This document shows, piece after piece, positions 44,642 to 52,987 of a DNA stretch of 64,000 nt. This stretch comes from Nocardioides sp. SR21 (GTDB lineage: Bacteria; Actinomycetota; Actinomycetes; Propionibacteriales; Nocardioidaceae), in NCBI RefSeq assembly GCF_022761125.1, contig NZ_JAKWJR010000002.1:1-64000 (forward strand). The letters are read 5' to 3'. The stretch's first letter is position 1. Each line of letters begins with the position of its first letter. Both the position numbers and the translations under genes were made by a program. A model generated the notes under the pieces. It was not told where the DNA came from, did not search any database, and was given only the letters and a program-made list of their open reading frames with translations.

Positions 44642-45441
44642 CAGATCCGCGGGACGATCCGGCCCAGGAGCTCGCCCATCCGCGAGGCAGCGGCCTTGCC
44701 GGCCTCCAGCACCTCGGCGTGGTTGAGCGGCGAGTCGCTGATGCCGGCGGCGAGGTTGGTGACCAGGCTGATGCCGAGCACCTCCATGCCGGCCTCGCGG
44801 GCCGCGATCGCCTCGAGGGTGGTGCTCATGCCGACCAGCTCGCCGCCGATGATCCCGGCCATCCGCACCTCGGCCGGGGTCTCGTAGTGCGGGCCGGGGA
44901 ACTGCACGTAGACCGCCTCGTCGAGGCTCGGCTCGACCTCGCGGCACATCGTGCGGAGGCGGCTGCTGTACAGGTCGGTCAGGTCGACGAAGTTCGCGCC
45001 GACGATGGGGGACTTCCCGGTCAGGTTGATGTGGTCGCTGATCAGCACCGGCGTGCCGGGCGTCCAGGTCTCGCGCAGGCCGCCGCACCCGTTGGTGAGC
45101 ACGATCGCGCGACAGCCGGCGCGGGCCGCCGTACGCACACCGTGGACGACCGCCGCGACGCCCTTGCCCTCGTAGTAGTGCGTGCGGCTGAGGAAGACGA
45201 GGAGGTTGCGGTCGCCCGCCCTGATCGAGCGGATCTTGCCGGAGTGGCCGGCGACGGCCGCGGCGCTGAAGCCGGGCAGGTCGGTGGTGCTGATCTCGGC
45301 GGTCGCCTCACCGAGCGCGTCGACGGCGGGGAGCCAGCCGGAGCCCAGGACGAGGGCCACGTCGTGGCTCTCGACTCCGGTCAGGTCGGCGAGCTTCTCG
45401 GCGGCGCGGGCGGCGAGTTCGTACGGGTTCTCCTCGGTCAC
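44641..45441 (-). CDS. punA: Purine nucleoside phosphorylase
   Basis: A 266-residue trimeric-type PNP. It cleaves inosine and guanosine (and deoxy forms) with phosphate. The phosphate site begins at VLGSGW, HSGK follows near 66, and LTNGCGGL near 112, HINLTGKSPIVG near 133 and AGMEVLGISLVTN near 215 follow the family. I use the GTG at 45441 (VTEENPYELAARAA); longer frames are not homologous. It completes the purine side of the salvage route with add. Confidence 0.93.
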   Translation of the reverse strand: MTEENPYELAARAAEKLADLTGVESHDVALVLGSGWLPAVDALGEATAEISTTDLPGFSAAAVAGHSGKIRSIRAGDRNLLVFLSRTHYYEGKGVAAVVHGVRTAARAGCRAIVLTNGCGGLRETWTPGTPVLISDHINLTGKSPIVGANFVDLTDLYSSRLRTMCREVEPSLDEAVYVQFPGPHYETPAEVRMAGIIGGELVGMSTTLEAIAAREAGMEVLGISLVTNLAAGISDSPLNHAEVLEAGKAAASRMGELLGRIVPRI

Positions 45442-45496
45442 CGTCCCGACAATAGTGCGGCGGTGCGTTGTCGGTGAACTCGTGCAGGATCGGGCC

Positions 45497-45883
45497 ATGA
45501 TCGATCACCTGGGCATCAACTGCGCCGACCTCGCGCGCTCCGCGATCTTCTACGACGCCGTCCTCGGCGTCCTCGGCCACCGGCGGCTCCTCGACTACGA
45601 CGTCGCGATCGGCTACGGCACCACCAAGCCCGACTTCTGGATCGGCCGCCAGCCCGAGGAGGGGCCGGCGTCCGGGCCGAACCGCGAGATCCACGTGGCG
45701 TTCACGGCCCCCTCCGCCGACGCGGTGCGAGCCTTCTTCGCCGCGGCCGTCGAGCAGGGCGCCGAGGTCCTCCACGAACCCCGCCACTGGCCCGAGTACC
45801 ACGACCACTACTTCGGCGCCTTCGTCCGCGACCTCGACGGCAACAACGTCGAGGCGGTCTGCCACACGGTGGCGCCGGACTAG
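45497..45883 (+). CDS. VOC-family (glyoxalase/dioxygenase-like) protein
   Basis: A 128-residue single-domain VOC protein beginning MIDHLGINCADLARSAIFYDAVLGVLG, a classic first beta-alpha-beta module with the metal His at position 4. The C terminus has YHDHYFGAFVRDLDGNNVEAVCH, where the second module supplies His and Glu. Reaction unknown. It diverges from punA with 55 bases between starts. Confidence 0.85.
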   Translation: MIDHLGINCADLARSAIFYDAVLGVLGHRRLLDYDVAIGYGTTKPDFWIGRQPEEGPASGPNREIHVAFTAPSADAVRAFFAAAVEQGAEVLHEPRHWPEYHDHYFGAFVRDLDGNNVEAVCHTVAPD

Positions 45884-45896
45884 GCGCTGCGTCGGT

Positions 45897-45950
45897 ATCC
45901 CCGGTCGACCGGGGATTCCTGCGGTGACGGCCGTTGCAACCCCCGACAAG
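45897..45950. repeat. Copy 2 of the palindromic repeat, upstream of the AbiEi-like gene (rearranged order)
   Basis: Here the perfect 20-bp palindrome ATCCCCGGTCGACCGGGGAT (45897-45916) comes first and GACGGCCGTTGCAACCCCC-GACAAG (45926-45950) second, the opposite order from copies 1 and 3. It begins 13 bases after the VOC gene stop. Confidence 0.7.
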
Positions 45951-46059
45951 CGTCGGAACCGGCCGGCAAGTGCGCGGCGAATCGGCCGGCCCGGAGCGGT
46001 ATCCACAGGTCTCGTCAGGGGCCGATTCGTGAGTGAGCGCGCCGGGCATTCCCCCTCGC

Positions 46060-47025
46060 ATGATGCGACCCCACGAGGAATGGCCGATCGACGATGCCCG
46101 CCGCACCACGGTGTCGCTGCGGGGTGAGTACGTCGCCGCCGGCTTCACGGATCGATGGCTGGCGGCGATGGTTCGCGGCGGCGTACTCGCGAAGGCGCGA
46201 CGCGGGGCGTACGTCGCGGGTCCGGTCTGGGAGAGCCTGGGTGAGGCCGGCCGTCACTCGGTTCGTGCGCGCGCCGTTCTAGCTCAGGCTCGCACCGAGA
46301 TCGCGCTCTCGCACGTCTCGGGCCTGCTCGAGTTCGACTCACCGACCTGGGGGCTGTCACTCGACGATGTGGACGTGACGCGTCTCGACGGGAGGATCGG
46401 GAGGCGGGAGTGCGGCGTTCGGCCGCATCGTGGCCAGGTCATCGCAGGTGATGTCGTGGTCCGCAACGGCGTGCCGGTGATGACGCCGACACGGCTGGCG
46501 CTCGAGTCCACGACGCTCGGCGACGTCGAGCACGGCATGTGTGTCGTGAGCGACCTGTTGCACCGCAGGCTGACGACCGCTGCCCAGCTCTCTGAGCGGT
46601 ACGCGTTGATGACGCACTGGCCGGACACGATGCCGACGGACCTGGTGCTTCGCCTGTCTGATCATCGGTTCGAGTCGATCGGAGAGACGCGAGCGTTCCA
46701 TCTGTGCTTCAGCAGGAGCCTGCCGATGCCGGTTCCGCAGTACGAGATCAAGGACGCTTGGGGCCGGGTAGTCGCGACCGTCGACTTCGCTTGGCCGGAG
46801 CTGGGCGTGTTCATGGAGTTCGACGGCAAGGTGAAGTACGAGAAGCTGCTCAAGCCCGGGCAGCGTGCCTCCGACGTCGTCGTCGCCGAGAAGCGGCGCG
46901 AGGACCTGATCCGCCGCATCACAGGCTGGCGTTGCCTGCGCCTCGTGTGGGCCGACCTGGGCCGGCCGGACGCGACCGCGGCCATGATCCGCGACGCGCT
47001 GTACCCGCCGTCGATCGCTGCGTGA
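46060..47025 (+). CDS. AbiEi-like protein with C-terminal nuclease-fold (DUF559/Vsr-like) domain
   Basis: A 321-residue protein. Residues about 15-55 form a winged-helix AbiEi N-terminal-like domain (FTDRWLAAMVRGGVLAKARRGAYV). The C-terminal 110 residues look like a PD-(D/E)XK-type fold: VDFAWPELGVFMEFDGKVKYEKLL supplies D, E and K, followed by EKRREDLIRRITGWRCLRLVWADL. Such genes are frequent in actinobacteria, often without a nucleotidyltransferase toxin; none is adjacent here. ATG at 46060 or 46063; a GTG at 46033 is in frame. Base composition is less GC-biased than its neighbours. Repeat copies flank both sides. Confidence 0.75.
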   Translation: MMRPHEEWPIDDARRTTVSLRGEYVAAGFTDRWLAAMVRGGVLAKARRGAYVAGPVWESLGEAGRHSVRARAVLAQARTEIALSHVSGLLEFDSPTWGLSLDDVDVTRLDGRIGRRECGVRPHRGQVIAGDVVVRNGVPVMTPTRLALESTTLGDVEHGMCVVSDLLHRRLTTAAQLSERYALMTHWPDTMPTDLVLRLSDHRFESIGETRAFHLCFSRSLPMPVPQYEIKDAWGRVVATVDFAWPELGVFMEFDGKVKYEKLLKPGQRASDVVVAEKRREDLIRRITGWRCLRLVWADLGRPDATAAMIRDALYPPSIAA

Positions 47026-47050
47026 CCTGGTCTTGACGGCCCGTCCTCGC

Positions 47051-47107
47051 ACTTGACGGCCGTTGCAACCCTCGATAAGTGACAGAACCCCCGGTCGACC
47101 GGGGATT
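47051..47107. repeat. Copy 3 of the palindromic repeat, downstream of the AbiEi-like gene
   Basis: ACTTGACGGCC-GTTGCAAC-CCTCGATAAGT (outer arms CACTT/AAGTG are inverted complements), then GACAGAA and the palindrome CCCCGGTCGACCGGGG at 47089-47104. Same order as copy 1. A shorter TCTTGACGGCCCGTCCTCGC precedes it at 47031-47050, as a similar half-unit precedes copy 1. Confidence 0.7.
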
Positions 47108-47126
47108 CATGCAAGAAACGACCGAG

Positions 47127-47579
47127 CTACATCCCGATAGATCGGCAGGGCCGACGACGGAGGGCGGCGACGTAGTCGGCGGGGGCGTCGGCGGCCTCGG
47201 CGGCCTCGGCGAGGACGCCGAGGTACGACGCCGAGGGCAGGCCGCCCTCGTAGGCGTCGAGGACATAGGTCCACACGACCAGCTCGCCGGTGAGGGTCGC
47301 GACGCGGACGCGGGTCTTGCGGTACAGCCCGAGATCGGCGGCCTCCCAGCCGTCGAGGGCGGCCTCGTCCTCGCGGGTGATGTCGTACACAGCGACGAAG
47401 ACCTGCTCGATCGGGTCCTCGACGATCGTGGAGAGGGCGCCGTCCCAGCCGTGCTCCTCGCCGCCGAACGTGAGCCGCCAGCCCTGTAGCCAGCCCGTCG
47501 TCGAGAGCGGGGAGTGCGGGCAGCGCTCGCCCATCCGGACGGGATCGAGGTTGGTCCCGTAGGCGGCGTACAACGTCAC
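47127..47579 (-). CDS. Gamma-glutamylcyclotransferase-like protein
   Basis: A 150-residue protein with the GGCT/AIG2-like opening LYAAYGTNLDPVRM, where YGTN is the variant of the YGSN substrate loop, and DEAALDGWEAADLGLYRKTRV near 71-91 containing the acidic residue region used in catalysis. It would cyclise gamma-glutamyl amines or act on related amides; substrate not assignable. It diverges from lpd with 57 bases between starts. Confidence 0.8.
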   Translation of the reverse strand: MTLYAAYGTNLDPVRMGERCPHSPLSTTGWLQGWRLTFGGEEHGWDGALSTIVEDPIEQVFVAVYDITREDEAALDGWEAADLGLYRKTRVRVATLTGELVVWTYVLDAYEGGLPSASYLGVLAEAAEAADAPADYVAALRRRPCRSIGM

Positions 47580-47636
47580 AGCCAGAGACTAATGGGCGAA
47601 TAGGGATGAGCCGGACATCTCAGTAGGCTGGAGGCC

Positions 47637-49025
47637 GTGAGCCACTTCAACCTCCTCGTCCTCGGTGCCGGCCCCGGTGGGTACGTCGCTGCCATCCGCG
47701 CCGCTCAGCTCGGCCAGACCGTCGGCATCGTCGAGGAGAAGTACTGGGGAGGCGTCTGCCTCAACGTCGGGTGCATCCCGTCGAAGGCGCTGCTGCGCAA
47801 CGCGGAGATCGCGCACATCATCACGAAGGAGAAGGACGTCTTCGGGATCAGCGGCGACGCGACGATGGACTTCGGCAAGACCCACGCGCGCAGCCGCGGC
47901 GTCGCCGACGCCAGCGCCAAGGGCGTCCACTACCTGATGAAGAAGAACAAGATCCAGGAGATCGACGGCTGGGGCACGCTCAAGTCGCCGACCGAGATCG
48001 AGGTCGACAACGCGGGCAACAAGTCGACGCACACCTTCGACAACCTGATCATCGCGACCGGCGCCAAGGTCCGGATGCTGCCGGGCATGAGCAAGAGCGC
48101 GAACGTCGTGACGTACGAGGAGCAGATCCTCGACGACCAGCTCCCGAAGAGCGTCATCATCGGCGGCTCCGGCGCGATCGGTGTCGAGTTCGCCTACGTG
48201 CTCGCCAACTTCGGCGTCGAGGTCACCATCGTCGAGTTCCTCGACCGGATGGTCCCGACCGAGGACGCCGACGTGTCGAAGGAGCTGCTCAAGCAGTACA
48301 AGAAGCTCGGCGTGAAGGTGCTCCTCTCGACCAAGGTCGAGAACGTCGAGGACACCGGCAGCGGCGTCAAGGTCACGGTGAGCAAGGACGGCAGCAGCGA
48401 GGTGCTCGAGGCCGACCGGATGCTCGCGGCGTTCGGCTTCGCACCGCGCATCGACGGCTACGGCCTCGAGAACGCCGGCGTGAAGGTCTCCGACCGCGGC
48501 GCGATCGAGGTCGACGCGCGCGGCCGCACCAACGTCGACAACGTCTACGCGATCGGTGACGTCACCGGGAAGCTGATGCTCGCGCACACCGCCGAGGCGA
48601 TGGGCGTGGTCGCCGCCGAGACCATCGCCGGCGCCGAGACCGTCGAGATCAACTTCGACATGATCCCGCGGGCAACGTTCTGCCAGCCGCAGATCGCGTC
48701 GTTCGGCTACTCCGAGGAGCAGGCCAAGGAGAAGGGGTACGACGTCAAGGTGTCGACGTTCCCGTTCTCGGCCAACGGCAAGGCGCGCGGCATGGCCGAG
48801 GGCGTCGGCTTCGTGAAGATCGTCGCGGACGCGGAGTACAACGAGATCATCGGCGCCCACATGATCGGCCCCGAGGTCACCGAGCTGCTCCCGGCGCTCA
48901 CCCTCGCCCAGCAGTGGGACCTCACGGCCGACGAGGTCGCCCGCAACGTGTTCGCGCACCCGACGCTGTCGGAGGCGATGAAGGAAGCCGTCGAGGGCAT
49001 CGCCGGCCACATGATCAACCTCTGA
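47637..49025 (+). CDS. lpd: Dihydrolipoyl dehydrogenase
   Basis: A 462-residue FAD disulfide oxidoreductase, the E3 component of 2-oxoacid dehydrogenase complexes. FAD-binding [17 protein letters not shown] near 10-26, redox disulfide [13 protein letters not shown] near 38-50, NAD-binding [18 protein letters not shown] near 179, and the C-terminal His-Glu region [12 protein letters not shown] near 441 are all present. GTG start. No E1/E2 gene is near. A repeat element separates it from a second paralogue. Confidence 0.93.
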   Translation: MSHFNLLVLGAGPGGYVAAIRAAQLGQTVGIVEEKYWGGVCLNVGCIPSKALLRNAEIAHIITKEKDVFGISGDATMDFGKTHARSRGVADASAKGVHYLMKKNKIQEIDGWGTLKSPTEIEVDNAGNKSTHTFDNLIIATGAKVRMLPGMSKSANVVTYEEQILDDQLPKSVIIGGSGAIGVEFAYVLANFGVEVTIVEFLDRMVPTEDADVSKELLKQYKKLGVKVLLSTKVENVEDTGSGVKVTVSKDGSSEVLEADRMLAAFGFAPRIDGYGLENAGVKVSDRGAIEVDARGRTNVDNVYAIGDVTGKLMLAHTAEAMGVVAAETIAGAETVEINFDMIPRATFCQPQIASFGYSEEQAKEKGYDVKVSTFPFSANGKARGMAEGVGFVKIVADAEYNEIIGAHMIGPEVTELLPALTLAQQWDLTADEVARNVFAHPTLSEAMKEAVEGIAGHMINL

Positions 49026-49070
49026 GGCCAGCAGGCACCGAGCTTGCGAGGTGGCTGCGTCGGCCGAAGA

Positions 49071-49124
49071 GGTCGAGTAGCCGCGCGGCTGAGGAACGAA
49101 ACCGCGACACGGCGTATCGAGACC
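49071..49124. repeat. Intergenic GGTCGAGTAGCC...GGCGTATCGAGACC element
   Basis: GGTCGAGTAGCC at the left and GGCGTATCGAGACC at the right form imperfect inverted ends, the same words in opposite orientation as the elements at 12286-12345 and 25451-25538. It lies in the 121-base gap between lpd and the LpdA-like gene. Confidence 0.5.
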
Positions 49125-49146
49125 CAGTGAGACGAAGAGGAACCCC

Positions 49147-50544
49147 ATGAGCACCGAACGCGTCGTCATCATCGGCGGCGGTCCCGGCGGCTACGAGGCC
49201 GCGCACGTGGCCGCTCAGCTCGGTGCCGACGTCACCATCGTCGACAGCGACGGGGTCGGCGGCTCCGCGGTCCTCACCGACTGCGTGCCGAGCAAGACCC
49301 TGATCGCCACCGCCGAGGTGATGAGCGAGCTCTCGGAGGCCTCCGAGCTCGGCGTGAGCTTCCTCGACAACGAGGGCGACGCCGCGACCTCGATCCGGGT
49401 CGACCTGGCGAAGGTCAACGCCCGGGTCAAGCAGCTCGCCACCGACCAGTCCTCCGACATCGAGCGCCGGCTGACCCGCGACGGGGTGAACATCGTCCAC
49501 GGCCGCGGCCGCCTCGACGGACCGGGCCGCGTGGTCGCCACGTCGGCCGACGGCACCGAGCAGACGCTCGACGCCGACGCGATCCTGCTCGCGACCGGCG
49601 CCGCACCGCGCACCCTGCCGACCGCGCAGCCGGACGGCGAGCGGATCCTCACCTGGGAGCAGGTCTACGACCTCACCGAGGTGCCGACGAACCTCATCGT
49701 CGTCGGCTCGGGCGTCACCGGCGCGGAGTTCGCCAGCGCCTACCTCAACCTCGGCATCCCGGTCACGCTGGTCTCCAGCCGCGACCGCGTGCTGCCGGGT
49801 GAGGACGCCGACGCGTCGGCCGTGCTCGAGGACGTGCTGAAGCGCCGCGGCATGAACGTGCTCTCCAAGTCCCGCATGGAGTCGGTGACCCGCACCGGCG
49901 ACACCGTGACGGTCACGCTCACCGACGGCCGCACCGTCGAGGGCTCGCACTGCATCCTCGCGCTCGGCTCGATCCCGAACACCGCCGACATGGGCCTCGA
50001 GGAGGCCGGTGTCGTGCTCAACGACGGCGGTTTCGTGTACGTCGACCGCGTGTCGCGCACGGCCGCGCGCGGGGTGTACGCCGCGGGTGACTGCACCGGC
50101 GTCCTGATGCTCGCCAGCGTCGCGGCGATGCAGGGCCGGATCGCGATGTGGCACTTCCTCGGTGACACCGTGCACCCGCTGGACCTGAAGAAGGTCTCGT
50201 CGAACGTGTTCACCGCGCCCGAGATCGCCACCGTGGGCTGGTCGCAGCAGGCGGTCGACGCCGGCGAGATGCAGGCCGAGGTCGTGATGCTGCCGCTGTC
50301 GGGCAACCCGCGCGCGAAGATGCAGGGCGTCCGCGACGGCTTCGTGAAGCTGCTCTGCCGTCCCGGCACCGGCATCGTCGTCGGCGGCGTGGTCGTCGGC
50401 CCGCGTGCCAGCGAGCTGATCCACCCGGTGTCGATCGCGGTCGCGGAGTCGCTGACCGCCGACCAGCTTGCGCAGGCCTTTACCGTGTACCCGTCGATGA
50501 GTGGCTCGATCGCGGAGGCTGCTCGCCGGCTCCACCACGTCTGA
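49147..50544 (+). CDS. lpdA: NAD(P)H-quinone reductase, LpdA-like flavoprotein
   Basis: A 465-residue relative of lipoamide dehydrogenase. FAD-binding GGGPGGYEAAHVAAQLG and NAD-binding GSGVTGAEFASAYLNLG are intact, but the redox pair is broken: the sequence is GGSAVLTDCVPSK, with a single Cys where Lpd has C-x4-C. The same substitution is known for mycobacterial LpdA (Rv3303c), which reduces quinones instead of lipoamide. The C-terminal His-Glu is also replaced (YPSMSGSIAEAARRL). ATG start. Confidence 0.88.
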   Translation: MSTERVVIIGGGPGGYEAAHVAAQLGADVTIVDSDGVGGSAVLTDCVPSKTLIATAEVMSELSEASELGVSFLDNEGDAATSIRVDLAKVNARVKQLATDQSSDIERRLTRDGVNIVHGRGRLDGPGRVVATSADGTEQTLDADAILLATGAAPRTLPTAQPDGERILTWEQVYDLTEVPTNLIVVGSGVTGAEFASAYLNLGIPVTLVSSRDRVLPGEDADASAVLEDVLKRRGMNVLSKSRMESVTRTGDTVTVTLTDGRTVEGSHCILALGSIPNTADMGLEEAGVVLNDGGFVYVDRVSRTAARGVYAAGDCTGVLMLASVAAMQGRIAMWHFLGDTVHPLDLKKVSSNVFTAPEIATVGWSQQAVDAGEMQAEVVMLPLSGNPRAKMQGVRDGFVKLLCRPGTGIVVGGVVVGPRASELIHPVSIAVAESLTADQLAQAFTVYPSMSGSIAEAARRLHHV

Positions 50545-50560
50545 CCTCTCGGGAGGCCCC

Positions 50561-51730
50561 ATGCTCGGCCGGCTTGCTGCTGCCACCGTGACCGCCAGCG
50601 TCACCGTCCTCGTCGCCACGGCGGCGCCGGCGATCGCCGACGAACCGGTCGACGTCCCGGACGGCGCGACGATCACCATCGACGGTCGCGGCGCCGGCCA
50701 CGGTCGCGGGATGTCGCAGCAGGGCGCCCAGCAGGCCGCCGAGGATGGCGTCGGCTACCGGCAGATCCTCGGGTTCTACTACCCGGGCACGGACCGGGGC
50801 ACGGCGGCCGGGCAGGTCCGGATCTTCCTCAGCAGGGGCGACCTGGACAACACCGTCCAGGTCCACCCCCAGCGCGGTCTGACGGCACGTGCGGGGGCGA
50901 AGAGCTGGGACCTCACGAAGGCGAAGCCGCGCGCCCAGCGCTGGCGGATCGTCCCGAAGGGGGACGCACGGAGCGTCCTGCAGTACCGCCAGGCCGGCTG
51001 GCACGCCTACCGCACCGTCTCCGGCACGCTGCAGTTCGCGGCGAAGGGCAAGCCGATCACGCTCGACACCCAGACCGGGCCGGCGCGCTACCGCGGCCTG
51101 ATCCGATCGGTGCCGTCGAGGCCCGGCAACCGGATGGCGATCAACGTGCTCCCCATGGAGAGCTACCTGCGCGGCGTGGTCCCGGCCGAGGTGGTCGCCT
51201 CCCAGTGGCCGCAGCAGGCGCAGCGCGCCCAGGCGGTCGCCGCGCGCAGCTACGCGGCGCTCAAGCGGTCGACCCGCCAGGACAAGCCGTACGACCTCGA
51301 CGACACGATCGGCTACCAGCGGTACCTCGGCGTGGACCGCGAGTGGCCCGCCTCCGACAAGGCCGTGGCCGCCACCGCCGGTGAGATCCTCACCTACGAC
51401 GGACAGCCGGCGTTCACCGAGTTCACCGCCAGCAACGGTGGTTGGACGGTTGCCGGCGACGAGCCGTACCTCATCGCGCAGGAGGACGCCTGGGACGACG
51501 ACACCTGGGGCCCGGTGGACTTCACGGACTCCGAGATCGAGGGACACTGGCCCGGGCTCGGCGACCTGGAGCGCATCGAGATCACCAGCCGCGACGGGAA
51601 CGGCGCGTGGGGCGGCCGGGTCCTCTCCGTCACGCTGACGGGCGACGAGGGAGCCGAGACCCTCGAGGGATCCGAGTTCTACGGTGAGCTCGGCCTGCAG
51701 TCGGACTGGCTCACCCTGACGGTGCACTGA
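50561..51730 (+). CDS. SpoIID/LytB-domain secreted protein (paralogue 1)
   Basis: A 389-residue exported protein. Signal peptide about 1-26 (APAIA). GRGAGHGRGMSQQGAQ near 43-58 is the SpoIID-family motif, and LPMESYLRGVVPAEVVASQWPQQAQRAQAVAARSYA near 201-237 is the catalytic core with the Glu of SpoIID lytic transglycosylases (VVPAEV). Likely a cell-wall glycan-strand hydrolase or binder in a non-sporulating actinomycete. Start at the ATG after GGGAGG. A paralogue follows directly. Confidence 0.87.
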   Translation: MLGRLAAATVTASVTVLVATAAPAIADEPVDVPDGATITIDGRGAGHGRGMSQQGAQQAAEDGVGYRQILGFYYPGTDRGTAAGQVRIFLSRGDLDNTVQVHPQRGLTARAGAKSWDLTKAKPRAQRWRIVPKGDARSVLQYRQAGWHAYRTVSGTLQFAAKGKPITLDTQTGPARYRGLIRSVPSRPGNRMAINVLPMESYLRGVVPAEVVASQWPQQAQRAQAVAARSYAALKRSTRQDKPYDLDDTIGYQRYLGVDREWPASDKAVAATAGEILTYDGQPAFTEFTASNGGWTVAGDEPYLIAQEDAWDDDTWGPVDFTDSEIEGHWPGLGDLERIEITSRDGNGAWGGRVLSVTLTGDEGAETLEGSEFYGELGLQSDWLTLTVH

Positions 51731-51748
51731 AACTACAGATCTGTAGTT
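51731..51748. promoter_or_regulatory. Perfect 18-bp palindrome AACTACAGATCTGTAGTT
   Basis: It begins on the base after the stop of the first SpoIID gene and is 49 bases before the ATG of the second. The sequence is AT-rich for this genome and perfectly symmetric with no loop, which favours a protein-binding operator over a terminator. The TACA/TGTA half-sites recall BlaI/MecI/CopY-type operators, but this is only a resemblance. Confidence 0.55.
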
Positions 51749-51796
51749 ACCCCTGTTTCGTTGCGGGGCCGCTGTGACGGGTGATGCGATTGGTCC

Positions 51797-52987
51797 ATGC
51801 GCGCGCTGACGGTCCTGCTCTCCGCCGCGCTCGCAGCGACGCTGGCCTCGACCCTGGGCCTGGCCACGCCGGTGAGCGCGGCGGCCGCCGACGACTGGTC
51901 GGTCCCCGCCGACGCGACCGTGACCATCAAGGGGCGCGGCTACGGCCACGGCCACGGCATGTCGCAGTACGGCGCCGAGGGCGCGGCCCGCGCCGGCCTG
52001 ACCTACCGCCAGATCGCGGAGTTCTACTACCCCGGCACCGCCTGGGGGAGGAGCGCTCGCGGCATCACGGTCCTGCTGAGCGCCGACACCACCGACGACC
52101 TCGTGGTCCGGCCCCGGTCGGGCCTGACCGTCCGGGACACGGCCTCCCAGGAGCGGGTCGCGCTGCCGGACAACGGCGCGGTCCGGTGGCGGGTCGCAGT
52201 CGGTCGCGACGGGGTCAACCGGGTCTCCTACCAGCTCCGCGGCTGGCACCCGTGGCGCGAGCTGAAGGGCCAGGGGGAGTTCTACGCCAGCAACGAGCCG
52301 ATCACGCTGGTGACCCCGTCCGGCGAGCGCGCCTACCGCGGTCGACTCCGGATCGGCGTGACCTCGTCCGGTGACCGGGTCACGGTGAACGCGCTCGACA
52401 TGGAGAGCTACCTCAAGGGCGTCGTCCCGCTCGAGATCCCGGCGCTCTGGAGCGCCCAGGCGGTCCAGGCGCAGGCGGTCGCGGCCCGCACCTACGCGTC
52501 GTACGAGCGCAAGCACCCGCGCTCGGCGGCGTACCAGATCTGCGACACCTGGTCCTGCCAGGTCTACGGCGGGTACGACGCCGAGCACCCCGCCTCGAAC
52601 CGTGCCGTCGAGGCGACCGCGCGCCAGATCCTCACCAGCGGCGGCGCGCCCGCATTCACCCAGTTCGGCTCGAGCAGCGGCGGTTGGACCGCGGCCGGCG
52701 GGATGTCCTACCTGCCCGCCCAGCGCGACCCGTACGACGGCTGGTCCGGCAACCCGGTGCACCTCTGGTCGCTCAAGGTCGACGACAGCAGGCTCGAGCA
52801 GGCCTGGCCGGCGATCGGCGACCTGCGCCGGATCACGGTGACCGACCGCGACGGCAACGGCTACTGGGGCGGACGGGTCAGCCGGCTGGTGCTGCGCGGC
52901 ACCAAGGGCAGCGTGGCCGTCTCGGGCGACACGTTCCGCGCCGTCCTCGGCCTGCGCTCGACCTGGGTGACGTTCAGCGTCAGGTGA
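51797..52987 (+). CDS. SpoIID/LytB-domain secreted protein (paralogue 2)
   Basis: A 396-residue exported protein, clearly homologous to the gene before it along its length. Signal peptide about 1-30, GRGYGHGHGMSQYGAEG near 48-64, and LDMESYLKGVVPLEIPALWSAQAVQAQAVAARTYA near 201-235. In this copy the SpoIID catalytic Glu is in VVPLEI. It has an added Cys pair (ICDTWSCQVYGG). It overlaps the convergent histidine kinase gene by eight bases. Confidence 0.87.
   Translation: MRALTVLLSAALAATLASTLGLATPVSAAAADDWSVPADATVTIKGRGYGHGHGMSQYGAEGAARAGLTYRQIAEFYYPGTAWGRSARGITVLLSADTTDDLVVRPRSGLTVRDTASQERVALPDNGAVRWRVAVGRDGVNRVSYQLRGWHPWRELKGQGEFYASNEPITLVTPSGERAYRGRLRIGVTSSGDRVTVNALDMESYLKGVVPLEIPALWSAQAVQAQAVAARTYASYERKHPRSAAYQICDTWSCQVYGGYDAEHPASNRAVEATARQILTSGGAPAFTQFGSSSGGWTAAGGMSYLPAQRDPYDGWSGNPVHLWSLKVDDSRLEQAWPAIGDLRRITVTDRDGNGYWGGRVSRLVLRGTKGSVAVSGDTFRAVLGLRSTWVTFSVR

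Noticed and set aside
46662..47114. Minus-strand frame spanning the 3' end of the AbiEi-like gene and the repeat
   Set aside because: Its start region is only translated repeat sequence, and similar residues appear wherever the repeat occurs; no independent support.
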